Below are positions 1 to 7,930 of a stretch of DNA of 35,962 nucleotides, piece by piece (positions within the stretch are counted from its first letter, which is position 1; each line of letters opens with the position of its first letter). The notes below the pieces were generated by a model. It saw nothing but the letters and a program-made list of their open reading frames with translations. It searched no databases and was not told the DNA's origin. Source of the DNA: Chlorogloeopsis fritschii PCC 6912 (lineage in GTDB: Bacteria > Cyanobacteriota > Cyanobacteriia > Cyanobacteriales > Nostocaceae); assembly GCF_000317285.1 (NCBI RefSeq), contig NZ_AJLN01000124.1:1-35962 (forward strand), read 5' to 3'. Position numbers and translations under genes: made by a program.

Positions 1-182
1 AGCGTTGTAGCAACTGCCGAAAGGGTTTCCCACGCCCAGGGAACTTCGGAGCATTGCCCACCTTACAAAAATCACAATCAAACAACTGTTGCAAGATGTG
101 AAGTGGGATATATAGATATTTGTCGAACTATTGCCCATGCATAAGTTTAAATATAGTTAAGCCTTTATTTTTAGTCTGATCG
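1..182. other. Left edge, no recognised gene; hairpin 17-49
   Basis: Frame +1 is open from the edge to a TAA at 142-144 (47 codons). The residues it would encode match nothing I recognise, so I do not call it the tail of a gene. A two-part hairpin lies at 17-49: CCGAA (17-21) pairs with TTCGG (45-49), and TTCCC (27-31) pairs with GGGAA (39-43). It has no T-run. It could be a repeat or part of the terminator of a gene outside the window. Confidence 0.3.
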
Positions 183-1559
183 TTGCAACATCAAAAATTT
201 AAAAGTCAAAATACATCTCCCCGGCAACTAGCTTTTTTTGCCTTGCGAGACGTTCACAAGGGGTCATATGCAGATGTGGCACTAGATCGAGTGCTGCAAA
301 AAGCTAATTTATCCGCTCCGGATCGCCGTCTGATGACAGAATTAGTCTATGGTTGTACAAGAAGGCTGCGTACTCTTGATACTCTCATCGATCAACTTGG
401 CAAAAAGAAATCTCACGAGCAACCAAAAGATCTCCGCACTATTCTTCATCTTGGCTTATATCAACTCCGTTATCAAGCACGAATACCAGCCAGCGCTGCT
501 GTCAATACAACCGTGCAACTAGCGAAAGAAAATGGCTTTGCTGGACTTACTGGTTTTGTTAACGGTATGTTGCGAAATTATATCCGTTGTGCAGAAACAT
601 CAATTGACCCTCTACGACTTCCAGAAAATCCAATCGCACGCTTGGGTATTGTACATAGTTTTCCAGACTGGATTATTCAAGTTTGGATCGACCAATTTGG
701 TGTTGCGGAAACGGAAAAACTGTGTATCTGGATGAACCAAACTCCAGCAATCGATTTACGAGTCAACCCACTTCGCACTTCAACACCAGAAGTGGAAACG
801 GTGTTCCAAGCTGCTGGTTTTTCCTGCCAACGTTTTCCTGATTTACCACAAGCATTACGATTGCTTGATAACCCAGGCCCTATTCAAAATTTACCTGGTT
901 TCTGCGAGGGTTGGTGGAGTGTACAAGATAGCAGCGCTCAATTAGTCAGCCATTTTCTTGACCCTCAACCAGGAGAGGTTATTATCGATGCCTGTGCTGC
1001 ACCTGGAGGGAAAACTACTCATATTGCTGAGTTAATGCAGGATCTAGGAACTATTTGGGCGTGCGAGTATACTCCTTCTCGTCTGCGCAAACTCCAAGAA
1101 AATATCCAACGACTAAATCTCAATTCTATAAAAATTTGTATTGGCGATAGCCGCAATCTACCCCAGTTTATCAATTCTGCCGATCGCGTTTTGCTAGATG
1201 CACCTTGCTCTGGCTTAGGAACTTTGCACCGCCATGCCGATGCCCGTTGGCGACAAACACCAGAAACTGTCCAAGAATTATCAACACTTCAGAAAGAATT
1301 AATTTCACATACTTCAACTTTTGTCAAAAATGGAGGTGTATTAGTTTATGCCACCTGTACACTGCATCCAACAGAAAATGAAGCTGTAATTGAGTCATTT
1401 TTAGCTGAAAACGCGAATTGGCAAATTGAACCTCTTAGTATTAATTCACCATTTTTTGCGTATTCTACACCACAAGGTTGGCTAAAAGTACTACCTCATC
1501 AACATGGTATGGACGGCTTTTTTATGGCTCGCTTAAGAAAAACCAATCATTCAGGGTGA
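183..1559 (+). CDS. rsmB: 16S rRNA (cytosine-967-C5)-methyltransferase RsmB (Sun/Fmu)
   Basis: SAM-dependent enzyme that methylates C967 of 16S rRNA before or during 30S assembly, in the cytoplasm. At 458 residues it is close to the usual length. Residues about 13-145 form the NusB-like RNA-binding domain. The Rossmann methyltransferase domain follows: SAM motif DACAAPGGKT at 269-278, PCSG at 341-344 (Cys342, enzyme release) and ATCTL around Cys392 (nucleophile). Start: TTG at 183. An in-frame TGA at 177-179 rules out anything upstream, and the next ATG (codon 51) would delete conserved NusB-like sequence, so TTG is the only workable start although no clear Shine-Dalgarno is visible. The gene is followed after 57 bases by the TerB-like gene on the same strand. 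Confidence 0.95.
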   Translation: MQHQKFKSQNTSPRQLAFFALRDVHKGSYADVALDRVLQKANLSAPDRRLMTELVYGCTRRLRTLDTLIDQLGKKKSHEQPKDLRTILHLGLYQLRYQARIPASAAVNTTVQLAKENGFAGLTGFVNGMLRNYIRCAETSIDPLRLPENPIARLGIVHSFPDWIIQVWIDQFGVAETEKLCIWMNQTPAIDLRVNPLRTSTPEVETVFQAAGFSCQRFPDLPQALRLLDNPGPIQNLPGFCEGWWSVQDSSAQLVSHFLDPQPGEVIIDACAAPGGKTTHIAELMQDLGTIWACEYTPSRLRKLQENIQRLNLNSIKICIGDSRNLPQFINSADRVLLDAPCSGLGTLHRHADARWRQTPETVQELSTLQKELISHTSTFVKNGGVLVYATCTLHPTENEAVIESFLAENANWQIEPLSINSPFFAYSTPQGWLKVLPHQHGMDGFFMARLRKTNHSG

Positions 1560-1616
1560 ATACTGTTGGGAGTTGTAAGATTTCAGGGAGGGCAGAATCA
1601 ACCAGAGGAGGCTGTG

Positions 1617-2042
1617 ATGCCAGTTAACTCCAGTGATGTGAAAAACTTAGTAAAAATCCTGATTGGAGCAGCTTGGATAGATGGCAGAATCCAACCAGAA
1701 GAAAGACAATACCTACGCCAGATCGCTCAAGAAAAAGGTGTGTCTGGCGATCCGGATATCAAGCCATTACTATACGAATTGGTTCCCGTACAACCAACAG
1801 AGTGCTACGACTGGGTAAAAGAATATCTAGGCGATCGCCCCACCATTGAGGATTACCAAAACCTGATTCAAGCCATCAGTGGTTTGATTTACAGCGATGG
1901 TGAAGTGGCAACAGAAGAAGCTAGACTGCTGATGAAATTACAACAATTATCCAATTCAGACGAGTCAACCCAAGTCGGTTTCAATGTTTTACTCAAACAA
2001 ATTCAAAAGCTTTACCGTCGTTGGGTTGAGATTCAAAACTAA
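1617..2042 (+). CDS. TerB-like (tellurite resistance TerB domain) protein
   Basis: A 141-residue small helical protein of the TerB family. The two family signatures are visible as a repeated acidic motif, DGRIQPEE near the N-terminus and SDGEVATEE in the second half, which in TerB form a metal-binding site. TerB-like proteins are linked to stress responses and membrane-associated complexes, but the role of the stand-alone cyanobacterial form is not established. Start: the frame opens at TTG 1566, but ATG 1617 has a GAGGAGG Shine-Dalgarno at 1605-1611 with 5-base spacing and begins at the conserved region, so I use it. It lies 57 bases after rsmB and may be co-transcribed. It converges on psb35 across an inverted repeat array. 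Confidence 0.8.
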   Translation: MPVNSSDVKNLVKILIGAAWIDGRIQPEERQYLRQIAQEKGVSGDPDIKPLLYELVPVQPTECYDWVKEYLGDRPTIEDYQNLIQAISGLIYSDGEVATEEARLLMKLQQLSNSDESTQVGFNVLLKQIQKLYRRWVEIQN

Positions 2043-2049
2043 GTGGATT

Positions 2050-2099
2050 GTCATTTGTCATTTGTCATTGCACAACTAAATGACTAATGACTAATGACT
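2050..2099. repeat. Inverted heptamer (STRR) array, possible bidirectional terminator
   Basis: Three GTCATTT/GTCATTG heptamers (2050-2070) are followed, after a short spacer, by three AATGACT heptamers (2079-2099). The two sets are near-perfect reverse complements, so the RNA would fold into a long hairpin from either strand. It lies between the ends of two convergent genes. The repeat is seen directly; a terminator role is inferred, and there is no U-run. Confidence 0.7.
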
Positions 2100-2105
2100 C
2101 ATTTA

Positions 2106-2327
2106 TTACTTTGGTTCTCCCACACCCGGAGTTTCTTCTTTGTCAACTTTGGGCACAAAGTCAGGGCGCTGTTTATCTTCCCAACCAACGGGGCGTTTAG
2201 AGTTGTACCAAGCAATTGAACCAATTGTTACCGCAGCAATAAAACCTGCCACATAAACTGCAGTAAAAGCCCAAGGAAAATGGGGTTCGTTTACCGCTTG
2301 TGCTGCTGCTTGCATTAATAAAGTCAT
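2106..2327 (-). CDS. psb35: Photosystem II protein Psb35-type small membrane protein
   Basis: A 73-residue single-pass membrane protein. Residues about 18-40 are a hydrophobic helix (FPWAFTAVYVAGFIAAVTIG), followed by a conserved SIAWYNSKRPVGWEDK stretch and a charged, proline-containing tail on the other side of the membrane. This matches my memory of the cyanobacterial Psb35/Ssl2148 family, a thylakoid protein reported to stabilise the CP47 module and associated high-light-inducible proteins. Start ATG at 2327 has AGGAG about 9 bases upstream on the minus strand. It is monocistronic, facing the TerB-like gene. The name rests on recalled sequence similarity, so a different small thylakoid family remains possible. 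Confidence 0.7.
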   Translation of the reverse strand: MTLLMQAAAQAVNEPHFPWAFTAVYVAGFIAAVTIGSIAWYNSKRPVGWEDKQRPDFVPKVDKEETPGVGEPK

Positions 2328-2450
2328 GAGTATATTCTCCTGTTGTAGGCAACACTACTTATGTTAAGAACATATAAAAAGAGCGTACCACCTACATCCT
2401 CCACAAGTCATATGAGAAGGGAGTAAATTTGGAAAGGAGAAAGGGAATTA

Positions 2451-2478
2451 GTCATTAGTCAGTGGTCATTTGTCATTA
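2451..2478. repeat. Heptamer tandem repeat (STRR), 4 units
   Basis: Four consecutive heptamers GTCATTA, GTCAGTG, GTCATTT, GTCATTA lie in the 237-base gap between psb35 and the penicillin-binding protein gene. They are the same unit family as the inverted array at 2050-2099. The rest of the gap is pyrimidine-rich low-complexity sequence. Confidence 0.65.
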
Positions 2479-2564
2479 ATTATTCTCCTTGTCCCCGTGT
2501 CCCCGCGTCTTTGCGTCAAGTTTCTCCCCATCCCCTTGTCTCCTTGTCCTCTTCCCGTTCCCTC

Positions 2565-4964
2565 TTATTGTGATGAACTAGGTCTAAGTCTTTCCCGCCA
2601 AGAAGATTGGTTAGAGCTATACCTTGGTCGCGAAAAATCTGTTCTTAGCCGTCTGGAGCGACGCTGTGAATTATCTGACGAGGAAGACTCGCTGTTAGAA
2701 ATTGCTGTTGATTCCGAATTGCGAAACCCGCGTCTAGTCCTACGAGTTGTAGAGGAATCATCATTTTCCTGCTGATAGTAACGTCGTCTGCGTCTTGGCC
2801 CTTGGTCTACTTGTTGCTCTTGCTGAGAATAGCGTCTTCTGGATCTTCTTCTGCGAGATCTTCCAGAAGATCCTTCATCTACAGTTGCTTCAGCAGAGGC
2901 AGCAGAACCTTTGACGATTTTTCTAGGCTTGACGGGTTGCACCTTAATAATACCTTTACGACCTTCTACTTGTGGTCGTTCGGGGAACTTTTCTATTGGC
3001 ATTTCTTTTACGGCTTCTTCCATAAATTCATGCCAGGTATAGGCGGCACTACCACTGCTACCCCAAGTTTTTTTATTATCGTCGTTACCTAACCAAACAC
3101 CTGTAACCAATTGAGGGATGTAGCCAATAAACCATAAGTCGCGGGCATCATCGGTAGTACCTGTCTTACCTGCAACAGGTCTATTACCTAATTGAGCAGC
3201 TGTACCTGTGCCTGCATTCACTACGTTGCGTAACATCCAAGTCATAATAGCAGCAGTTTCGGCATCAATAGCACGCTTGGGCTTGAAATCAGCTGACCAT
3301 ATTTCTTTACCCTGGCGGTTTAGAATGCGGGTAATACCATGCGGCTCTACGTGTAATCCTTGCGTTGCAAAGGAACCGTAAGCACTGGTTAATTCCAGCA
3401 GGTTCACTTCATTTGAGCCAAGAGCCAGTGAATAGTAGGGTTTAAGTTCCGATTTAATTCCCATATTATGGGCTAGTTTAATCGTTGGCTGAAATCCAAC
3501 ATCAAGCAACACTTTAACAGCAACAACATTGATTGATCTGGTTAGAGCATCTCTCATATTCATCCAGCCAGAGAATCTCTCACTGAAGTTCTTCGGTTCA
3601 TAACCATCAATGACAACAGACTCATCTAGGTATTTGTTATATGGACTTTTCCCAGCAGCGATCGCAGTTGCATAAACAAATCCCTTAAATGTCGAACCTG
3701 GCTGTCGTTTTGCCTGAGTAACCCGATTAAACTGATTTTTATCAAAATCTCTTCCCCCAACCATTGCCTTAATTTCACCGCTGCGGGGATCGATGGCTAC
3801 TAACGCTGCTTGCTTAAAATTCTCCCAACGTCCTTGATTGCGCAATGTTTTGGCTACTGCTTCTTCTGCGGCTTGTTGCCAGGTTGGGTTCAAGGTGGTT
3901 TCCACCGTTAAACCACCTGCATTCAAGATTTCCGCAGGAACATACTTGGGTAATTCTTTTTGGATGTAGCTAATAAAATAGGGCGCTTCTACTTGCCAGC
4001 GTTTGGGCGAACTGGGTTTGGTAGTTAATTGTTCGGCAACAGCTGCTTGTTTTTGTGCTGCGGTGATATATCCATCTTCATACATCCGCTGCAACACCAA
4101 ATTCCGTCGCTGTTTGGCTGCTTCCAGATTCACCTGCGGAGAGAAGCGATTTGGTGCAGGAGGTAAACCGGCGATCGTTGCTATCTCGCTAAGAGTAAGT
4201 TCATTTACTGACTTACTAAAGTAAACTTGTGCCGCATCCGCAACACCGTAAGCTCCAGAACCTAAATATACTAAGTTTAGATAGCGCTCTAAAATATCGT
4301 CTTTGCTCAATTGCTCCTCTAGTTTCTGAGCCAGACGAGCTTCTTTGAGTTTGCGCAAGACGGTGCGCTCTTGTTTGAGAAAGAGAATTCGTGCTAGTTG
4401 CTGCGTGATTGTGCTACCGCCCTCCACCACGTTTTGCGATCGCACATTACTCAAAACGGCTCTAACAATTCCTTGTGCATCAACACCATTGTGAGTGTTA
4501 AATCTTCTATCTTCTGCGGCGATAAAAGCTTTTTGAATTTGATCTGGTATTTCCTCTAGTTTTAACTGTTCTCTCGTTGCTTCTCCCTGCTGTTGCAAAA
4601 TAGTACCATCGGCTGCTTTGATAGTTAGTGTTTGCTCTCGAACAACAGCATTTAGCTCTGTTTTCTCTGGTAATGTGCGATCTATTGACCACACACCATA
4701 ACTGATGGCAACTATGCCGCTACCAATACCCAAGCCAGCCCAAAACCAGTAACGACGATAAAGTGGTTTATGACCGCCGGGAAGCTTTGCAACTAACTGA
4801 ACCAGTCTCTGCTTTGCTTTTTCCAGCTGTGTTGGTGGTTGATTCTGAGCATCTGTAGATTTCTCTTTTTCTTTACTATCGCCAAGCGGCGATTCGGCTT
4901 TTTCTGTCTCAGAATCACTCGACTTCGTCGTTCGTTCCTTAAACCAGGAGGTAAACTTCGCCAC
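2565..4964 (-). CDS. Class A penicillin-binding protein (PBP1A family, bifunctional)
   Basis: Bifunctional peptidoglycan synthase: glycosyltransferase (GT51) plus transpeptidase, anchored in the inner membrane with its body in the periplasm. Numbering from the GTG start: cytoplasmic head with a charged stretch (about 10-60), one membrane helix (about 72-92), GT51 domain with catalytic Glu151 in AAEDRRF, then transpeptidase with STFK (Ser424-Lys427), SIN (477-479) and KTGT (600-603). All catalytic motifs are intact. The last roughly 115 residues are an Arg/Ser/Gln-rich disordered tail with RSRRRRSRRR-like blocks. Start: the frame can begin at TTG 4982, but GTG 4964 has GAGG 7 bases upstream and is preferred (799 residues). 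Cyanobacteria carry several class A PBPs, so I give no paralogue symbol. Confidence 0.93.
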   Translation of the reverse strand: MAKFTSWFKERTTKSSDSETEKAESPLGDSKEKEKSTDAQNQPPTQLEKAKQRLVQLVAKLPGGHKPLYRRYWFWAGLGIGSGIVAISYGVWSIDRTLPEKTELNAVVREQTLTIKAADGTILQQQGEATREQLKLEEIPDQIQKAFIAAEDRRFNTHNGVDAQGIVRAVLSNVRSQNVVEGGSTITQQLARILFLKQERTVLRKLKEARLAQKLEEQLSKDDILERYLNLVYLGSGAYGVADAAQVYFSKSVNELTLSEIATIAGLPPAPNRFSPQVNLEAAKQRRNLVLQRMYEDGYITAAQKQAAVAEQLTTKPSSPKRWQVEAPYFISYIQKELPKYVPAEILNAGGLTVETTLNPTWQQAAEEAVAKTLRNQGRWENFKQAALVAIDPRSGEIKAMVGGRDFDKNQFNRVTQAKRQPGSTFKGFVYATAIAAGKSPYNKYLDESVVIDGYEPKNFSERFSGWMNMRDALTRSINVVAVKVLLDVGFQPTIKLAHNMGIKSELKPYYSLALGSNEVNLLELTSAYGSFATQGLHVEPHGITRILNRQGKEIWSADFKPKRAIDAETAAIMTWMLRNVVNAGTGTAAQLGNRPVAGKTGTTDDARDLWFIGYIPQLVTGVWLGNDDNKKTWGSSGSAAYTWHEFMEEAVKEMPIEKFPERPQVEGRKGIIKVQPVKPRKIVKGSAASAEATVDEGSSGRSRRRRSRRRYSQQEQQVDQGPRRRRRYYQQENDDSSTTRRTRRGFRNSESTAISNSESSSSDNSQRRSRRLRTDFSRPRYSSNQSSWRERLRPSSSQ

Positions 4965-5243
4965 GTCAGTGCCTCGCTTCAAGCAGTTTTAAACTAACCA
5001 CCATCTAAAAATTTTTCTGATTAGTACGCCACGTTCGTGTTAGTATAATATCTCATGAGTATCAACTAAAAGCGTTATCAAAAAAGGATTTTTAGATTTT
5101 TTAGGTAAAGTTATTTAAAAGCAATATATAAAAAATATATAAAAATTTAAACAAATTTTTCGGAGTCAAGAAGCTGTTGAAACTACCTGTAGAATTTACT
5201 GCTGAACTTAGAGCAATAAACCATAACATATGGAGAACTTTGT

Positions 5244-5726
5244 ATGTATAGCGCTATTGCTCTCGGTAGTAACATGGGTGATTCTCAAGCCATATTAGAA
5301 GCAGCGATAGAAACCTTAGCTCAAACGCCAGGTATTATCTTAAAAGCAAAATCTCATTGGTACAAAACTAAAGCTGTCGGGCCACCACAGCCAGATTACT
5401 TAAATGGCTGTGCGATACTCCAAGTAAATATATTACCACAATTACTGTTAGAAATCTTGTTAGAGATTGAAAAAAAATTTGGGCGCGTCCGCAAAGAACG
5501 CTGGGGGCCACGCTTACTGGATTTGGATTTGTTGTTATATGATGACTTAATTTTGGATACCCCAGATCTCCAAATTCCCCATCCGAGAATGCATGAGCGA
5601 GCTTTTGTACTAGTACCGCTAGCAGAGGTAGCCCCGGATTGGATCGAACCAATTTCCGGACGCAAGATTAAACAGCTGGTGAAAGAGGTAGACTGTTCTG
5701 AAGTACATCTATTGATAGGCGTTTAA
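5244..5726 (+). CDS. folK: 2-amino-4-hydroxy-6-hydroxymethyldihydropteridine diphosphokinase
   Basis: HPPK transfers pyrophosphate from ATP to 6-hydroxymethyl-7,8-dihydropterin in folate synthesis. The 160-residue protein shows the family signatures in order: N-terminal ALGSNMGD, the central block ending RWGPRLLDLDLLLYD with the catalytic Asp pair, and PHPRMHERAFVLVPL. It is full length and unfused (in some bacteria it is fused to FolB or FolP). ATG 5244 has GGAGAA about 7-8 bases upstream. The 260-base upstream gap is very AT-rich and holds no other gene. It is followed by a NUDIX hydrolase gene on the same strand. Two further pterin-fold genes (at 7219 and 12693) lie nearby. Confidence 0.94.
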   Translation: MYSAIALGSNMGDSQAILEAAIETLAQTPGIILKAKSHWYKTKAVGPPQPDYLNGCAILQVNILPQLLLEILLEIEKKFGRVRKERWGPRLLDLDLLLYDDLILDTPDLQIPHPRMHERAFVLVPLAEVAPDWIEPISGRKIKQLVKEVDCSEVHLLIGV

Positions 5727-5812
5727 AATTACACCAAAAAACGCAGAACAGAACTGTTTCAACTATCAATATCAATGTTAATTTGTGTCTTTTTAGACAA
5801 GAAAACCAGACT

Positions 5813-6361
5813 ATGCCATTAGGTAGAGAATTACCCCAACTGCTAAAACAACGCTTGTTTTATAGAGGGCGCAAGTTTAATTTTGAAGTTAATCGCTTGC
5901 GTTTACCTAATCAAGCCGAAGGAGACTGGGAGTGCATTCGTCACCCTGGAGGAGCTTTGGCGGTACCCTTGACGCCAGAGGGTAAACTTATACTCGTGCG
6001 ACAGTATCGTTTTGCTGTTGGGGGACGGGTGTTAGAATTTCCTGCTGGAACCATAGAAGCAAATGAAGATCCTCTGCAAACCATTCAGCGTGAAATAGAG
6101 GAAGAAACTGGTTATCGCGCTCACGAGTGGAAGAAACTAGGAGAACTGATCCTCGCCCCTGGCTACTCTGACGAAATTATCTACGCCTATTTAGCGCAAG
6201 ATTTAGAAAAACTCGACACACCTCCACAACAAGAAGAAGACGAAGATATCGAAACAGTTTTGTTTTCTCCCGAAGAACTGGAAAAAGCTATTGTGCAAGG
6301 AGAAGCGGTTGATGCCAAATCAATTTCCAGCTTTTTTCTGGCTCGTCCAATGTTAATGTGA
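5813..6361 (+). CDS. NUDIX hydrolase, ADP-ribose pyrophosphatase type
   Basis: Probably hydrolyses ADP-ribose or a related nucleotide sugar to a nucleoside monophosphate plus sugar phosphate, a cytoplasmic housekeeping role. The Nudix box fits the G-x5-E-x7-REUxEExGU pattern exactly: GTIEANEDPLQTIQREIEEE followed by TGY. The upstream FPAG and the LAPGYSDEIIY segment after the box are typical of the ADPR pyrophosphatase subgroup. 182 residues from ATG 5813. The frame opens at TTG 5783, but the ten extra residues lack family character. It is 86 bases downstream of folK and may be co-transcribed. In folate synthesis a NUDIX enzyme dephosphorylates dihydroneopterin triphosphate, but this subgroup does not look like that enzyme, so a link to folK is only contextual. 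Confidence 0.88.
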   Translation: MPLGRELPQLLKQRLFYRGRKFNFEVNRLRLPNQAEGDWECIRHPGGALAVPLTPEGKLILVRQYRFAVGGRVLEFPAGTIEANEDPLQTIQREIEEETGYRAHEWKKLGELILAPGYSDEIIYAYLAQDLEKLDTPPQQEEDEDIETVLFSPEELEKAIVQGEAVDAKSISSFFLARPMLM

Positions 6362-6481
6362 AACAAAAATGAGGAAAGAGAGGGGGAGACAAGGGGAATC
6401 GTGATTTGCGCTCCTGTACCCTGTTCCCCATTTCCTAATTCCTAATCCCCTGTCCCTTTTGAAAAATAGTTTATAGATAGC

Positions 6482-6513
6482 TTGTTACACCTTATCAAGC
6501 AATGTGCTATAGT
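6482..6513 (+). promoter_or_regulatory. Putative sigma70-type promoter of the structured RNA
   Basis: An extended -10 (TGC-TATAGT, TATAGT at 6508-6513) is preceded by TTACAC at 6485-6490 with a 17-base spacer. Transcription would start near 6520, just ahead of the first of a series of hairpins. The -35 is weak; the extended -10 is the main evidence. Confidence 0.45.
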
Positions 6514-6514
6514 G

Positions 6515-6810
6515 AGGTGTAGAGTCAACAACTGAGAGTTTAAAGCTCTCCCTTTTTGAGACTAAGACCGCTTAGGCAACAAGGAGGTGATGCCCATGAT
6601 AGATAGTAGTAAAAGCATGGGTCATCAGGTTGCGAATAGCCGGCTGTGTGCCGGAGCTGTTCTCTAAAAGTAAGCCTTAGTTTTCTTGAGAAACTAAGTT
6701 ACTTAAGCAGCTAGGCTTGTTTGGAGTTCCTTCCGGCAGTTAGGTTGCAACCTGAAGACCCGCTAGACCGCTCTTACCTAGATCCTTAAATCTAAAGTAA
6801 GAGCGGATAG
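6515..6810 (+). ncRNA. Candidate structured RNA of unknown class (may extend to about 6960)
   Basis: Consecutive hairpins read directly from the sequence: A, GAGAG 6534-6538 with CTCTC 6546-6550; B, TGATGCCCATG 6588-6598 with 6616-6627, 11 pairs and one bulge; C, CCGGC 6640-6644 with GCCGG 6650-6654; D, AAGCC 6672-6676 with GGCTT 6714-6718 enclosing TTAGTTT/AAACTAA; E, the palindrome AGGTTGCAACCT 6742-6753; F, CCGCTCTTAC 6768-6777 with GTAAGAGCGG 6797-6806 plus an inner TAGAT/ATCTA. A further stem, AGTCTTTC 6894-6901 with GAAAGACT 6944-6951, suggests extension. It does not look like RNase P RNA, tmRNA, SRP RNA or a riboswitch I know. It could be an independent dual-function RNA or a long leader of the dehydratase gene at 7219. 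Confidence 0.5.
6596..6667 (+). CDS. Short ORF (23 codons) inside the structured RNA
   Basis: ATG 6596 is preceded by AAGGAGGTGAT (6581-6591), eleven bases that match the anti-Shine-Dalgarno end of 16S rRNA, with 8-base spacing from AGGAGG. This is far stronger than any other ribosome binding site in the window. The peptide begins MIDSSKSMGHQV, ends RLCAGAVL, and has no membrane helix. An in-frame ATG at 6590 is too close to the Shine-Dalgarno. The start codon and the end of the Shine-Dalgarno lie in the 5' arm of hairpin B, so the structure could hide them. I do not recognise the peptide. Translation is inferred from the binding site alone. Confidence 0.4.
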   Translation: MIDSSKSMGHQVANSRLCAGAVL

Positions 6811-7218
6811 TTATTTATAAGGTTACTTTTGCTTGCTCAAGCTCTGTGAGCGAAAACCTGAACTAAAGTCAGACTAAGTAAAATTACAATAACAGTCTTT
6901 CCAGAATATCTTCACTTTGTCCCAATGCTGGGGAACTAGATGCGAAAGACTACGTCCAAAAAATCAGTTAACCTTCCATATTTATAGGTTGAAAAAACTA
7001 GAAAATCAGTATATTTCAATTACTTATAGATATTTATAGTTTTTATAGTTGTAAGAACGTAGTAAAGTCACGGAGTTAAGAAACACATCTCCGTAACATT
7101 CCTTAATTTCTCACTTTTCAAATCTGTTGCTTAATAGGAGAAAAAAGGTAACTAGCATAAATTGGGTTTGCTAACCTTATTTCAGCACAAAATAATAACA
7201 AATAGGAATTTGTGAATT
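6811..7218. other. Intergenic region before the dehydratase gene
   Basis: It contains the AGTCTTTC/GAAAGACT stem (6894-6951) enclosing a small TCCC/GGGA hairpin, then AT-rich sequence and a weak ACGGAG/CTCCGT hairpin around 7071-7092. No convincing ORF. It may be the distal part of the RNA above or the 5' untranslated region of the gene at 7219. Confidence 0.4.
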
Positions 7219-7500
7219 ATGGCACAGTTACTTAGTGAGGAAGAAATTCAACAACAGCTCAATAATCTTCCTGGCTGGACAAGGGAAGGGGCTAAGTTGC
7301 AGTGCAACCGCAAATTTAAAGATTTTGTACAAGCAATTGAGTTTGTAAATAAGCTGGTTGAACCTGCTGAGTCAGCGGGACATCATCCAGATATAGAAAT
7401 TTCTTATAACAAAGTCAAAATCATCCTTACGACACATGATGCAGGCGGATTAACTAAGAAAGACTTTGATCTAGCAAAGGTAATTTCTCAGATTAGTTAA
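7219..7500 (+). CDS. 4a-hydroxytetrahydrobiopterin dehydratase (pterin-4a-carbinolamine dehydratase)
   Basis: PCD/DCoH fold enzyme that dehydrates 4a-hydroxytetrahydropterin to quinonoid dihydropterin. In organisms with aromatic amino acid hydroxylases it recycles the cofactor. Its role in cyanobacteria, which make pterin glycosides, is less clear. The 93-residue length is normal. Visible signatures: LPGW at 17-20, the active-site HHPD at 55-58 after ESAG, and THDAGGLTKKDFDLA at 72-86 with the second active-site His73-Asp74. ATG 7219 has AGGAA about 11 bases upstream. No other gene lies within 800 bases upstream, so it may use a promoter in or before the structured region. Confidence 0.93.
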   Translation: MAQLLSEEEIQQQLNNLPGWTREGAKLQCNRKFKDFVQAIEFVNKLVEPAESAGHHPDIEISYNKVKIILTTHDAGGLTKKDFDLAKVISQIS

Positions 7501-7930
7501 TTCTTTAACCCTAATAACCTCAAAGCAATGTGTAGTAAGACAACTAGAAAGATAACTGACTAAAAGTGTGGGAAAAATTTATGAAGCGAGTAGGCTCTAA
7601 TTACACTTTCTTACCTGAAATGGCTGGCTATTCCTGCTCAAAATTTTCTTTCCCCGTATTCAAGATGTGACAGTTTTATTTGCGAACGCTCATATCTTGC
7701 CATCTGCCTCAGATGTCTTATAATCATAAGCTATAAAGATATGTTTTTGCATAAGTTAATTACATAATTTTTTTACCCTAACTTAATCAATTGTTAGCTT
7801 GGCAAAAACTAAAATTGTCTTTAGTAGGGCAAATATGCCTCATCCACAGGTTTCAACAAGAAGTCGCTTTTTCAGTAATAGTTGCAGCAAATCAAAATTA
7901 CTTATACGACAAGGTGTGAGGAGAACAGAA
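7501..7930. other. Gap holding the long porin leader
   Basis: No convincing gene. A 29-codon ATG frame at 7581-7670 has only a weak ribosome binding site and is not called. The 7-base inverted repeat AAAGTGT/ACACTTT lies at 7563-7609. The main feature is the porin promoter at 7697-7724. Confidence 0.5.
7697..7724 (+). promoter_or_regulatory. Putative porin promoter
   Basis: TTGCCA (7697-7702) and a consensus TATAAT (7719-7724) are separated by 16 bases. The start would fall near 7731, giving a leader of about 200 bases before the ATG at 7931. I see no clear Fur box in it. Confidence 0.6.

Noticed and set aside
532-735. 67-codon frame inside rsmB
   Set aside because: It lies in another frame of a clearly conserved gene and shows no family character.
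2050-2099. CRISPR array
   Set aside because: The repeats are contiguous heptamers without spacers and no cas genes lie in the window.
3996-4224. Plus-strand frame opposite the penicillin-binding protein gene
   Set aside because: Antisense to the conserved glycosyltransferase/linker coding sequence, with no ribosome binding site or similarity.
6515-6960. Structured region as tmRNA, RNase P RNA, SRP RNA or glutamine riboswitch
   Set aside because: None of the conserved core sequences of these RNAs that I know is present.
7581-7670. 29-codon ATG frame before the porin promoter
   Set aside because: Weak ribosome binding site, no promoter of its own and no recognisable peptide features.
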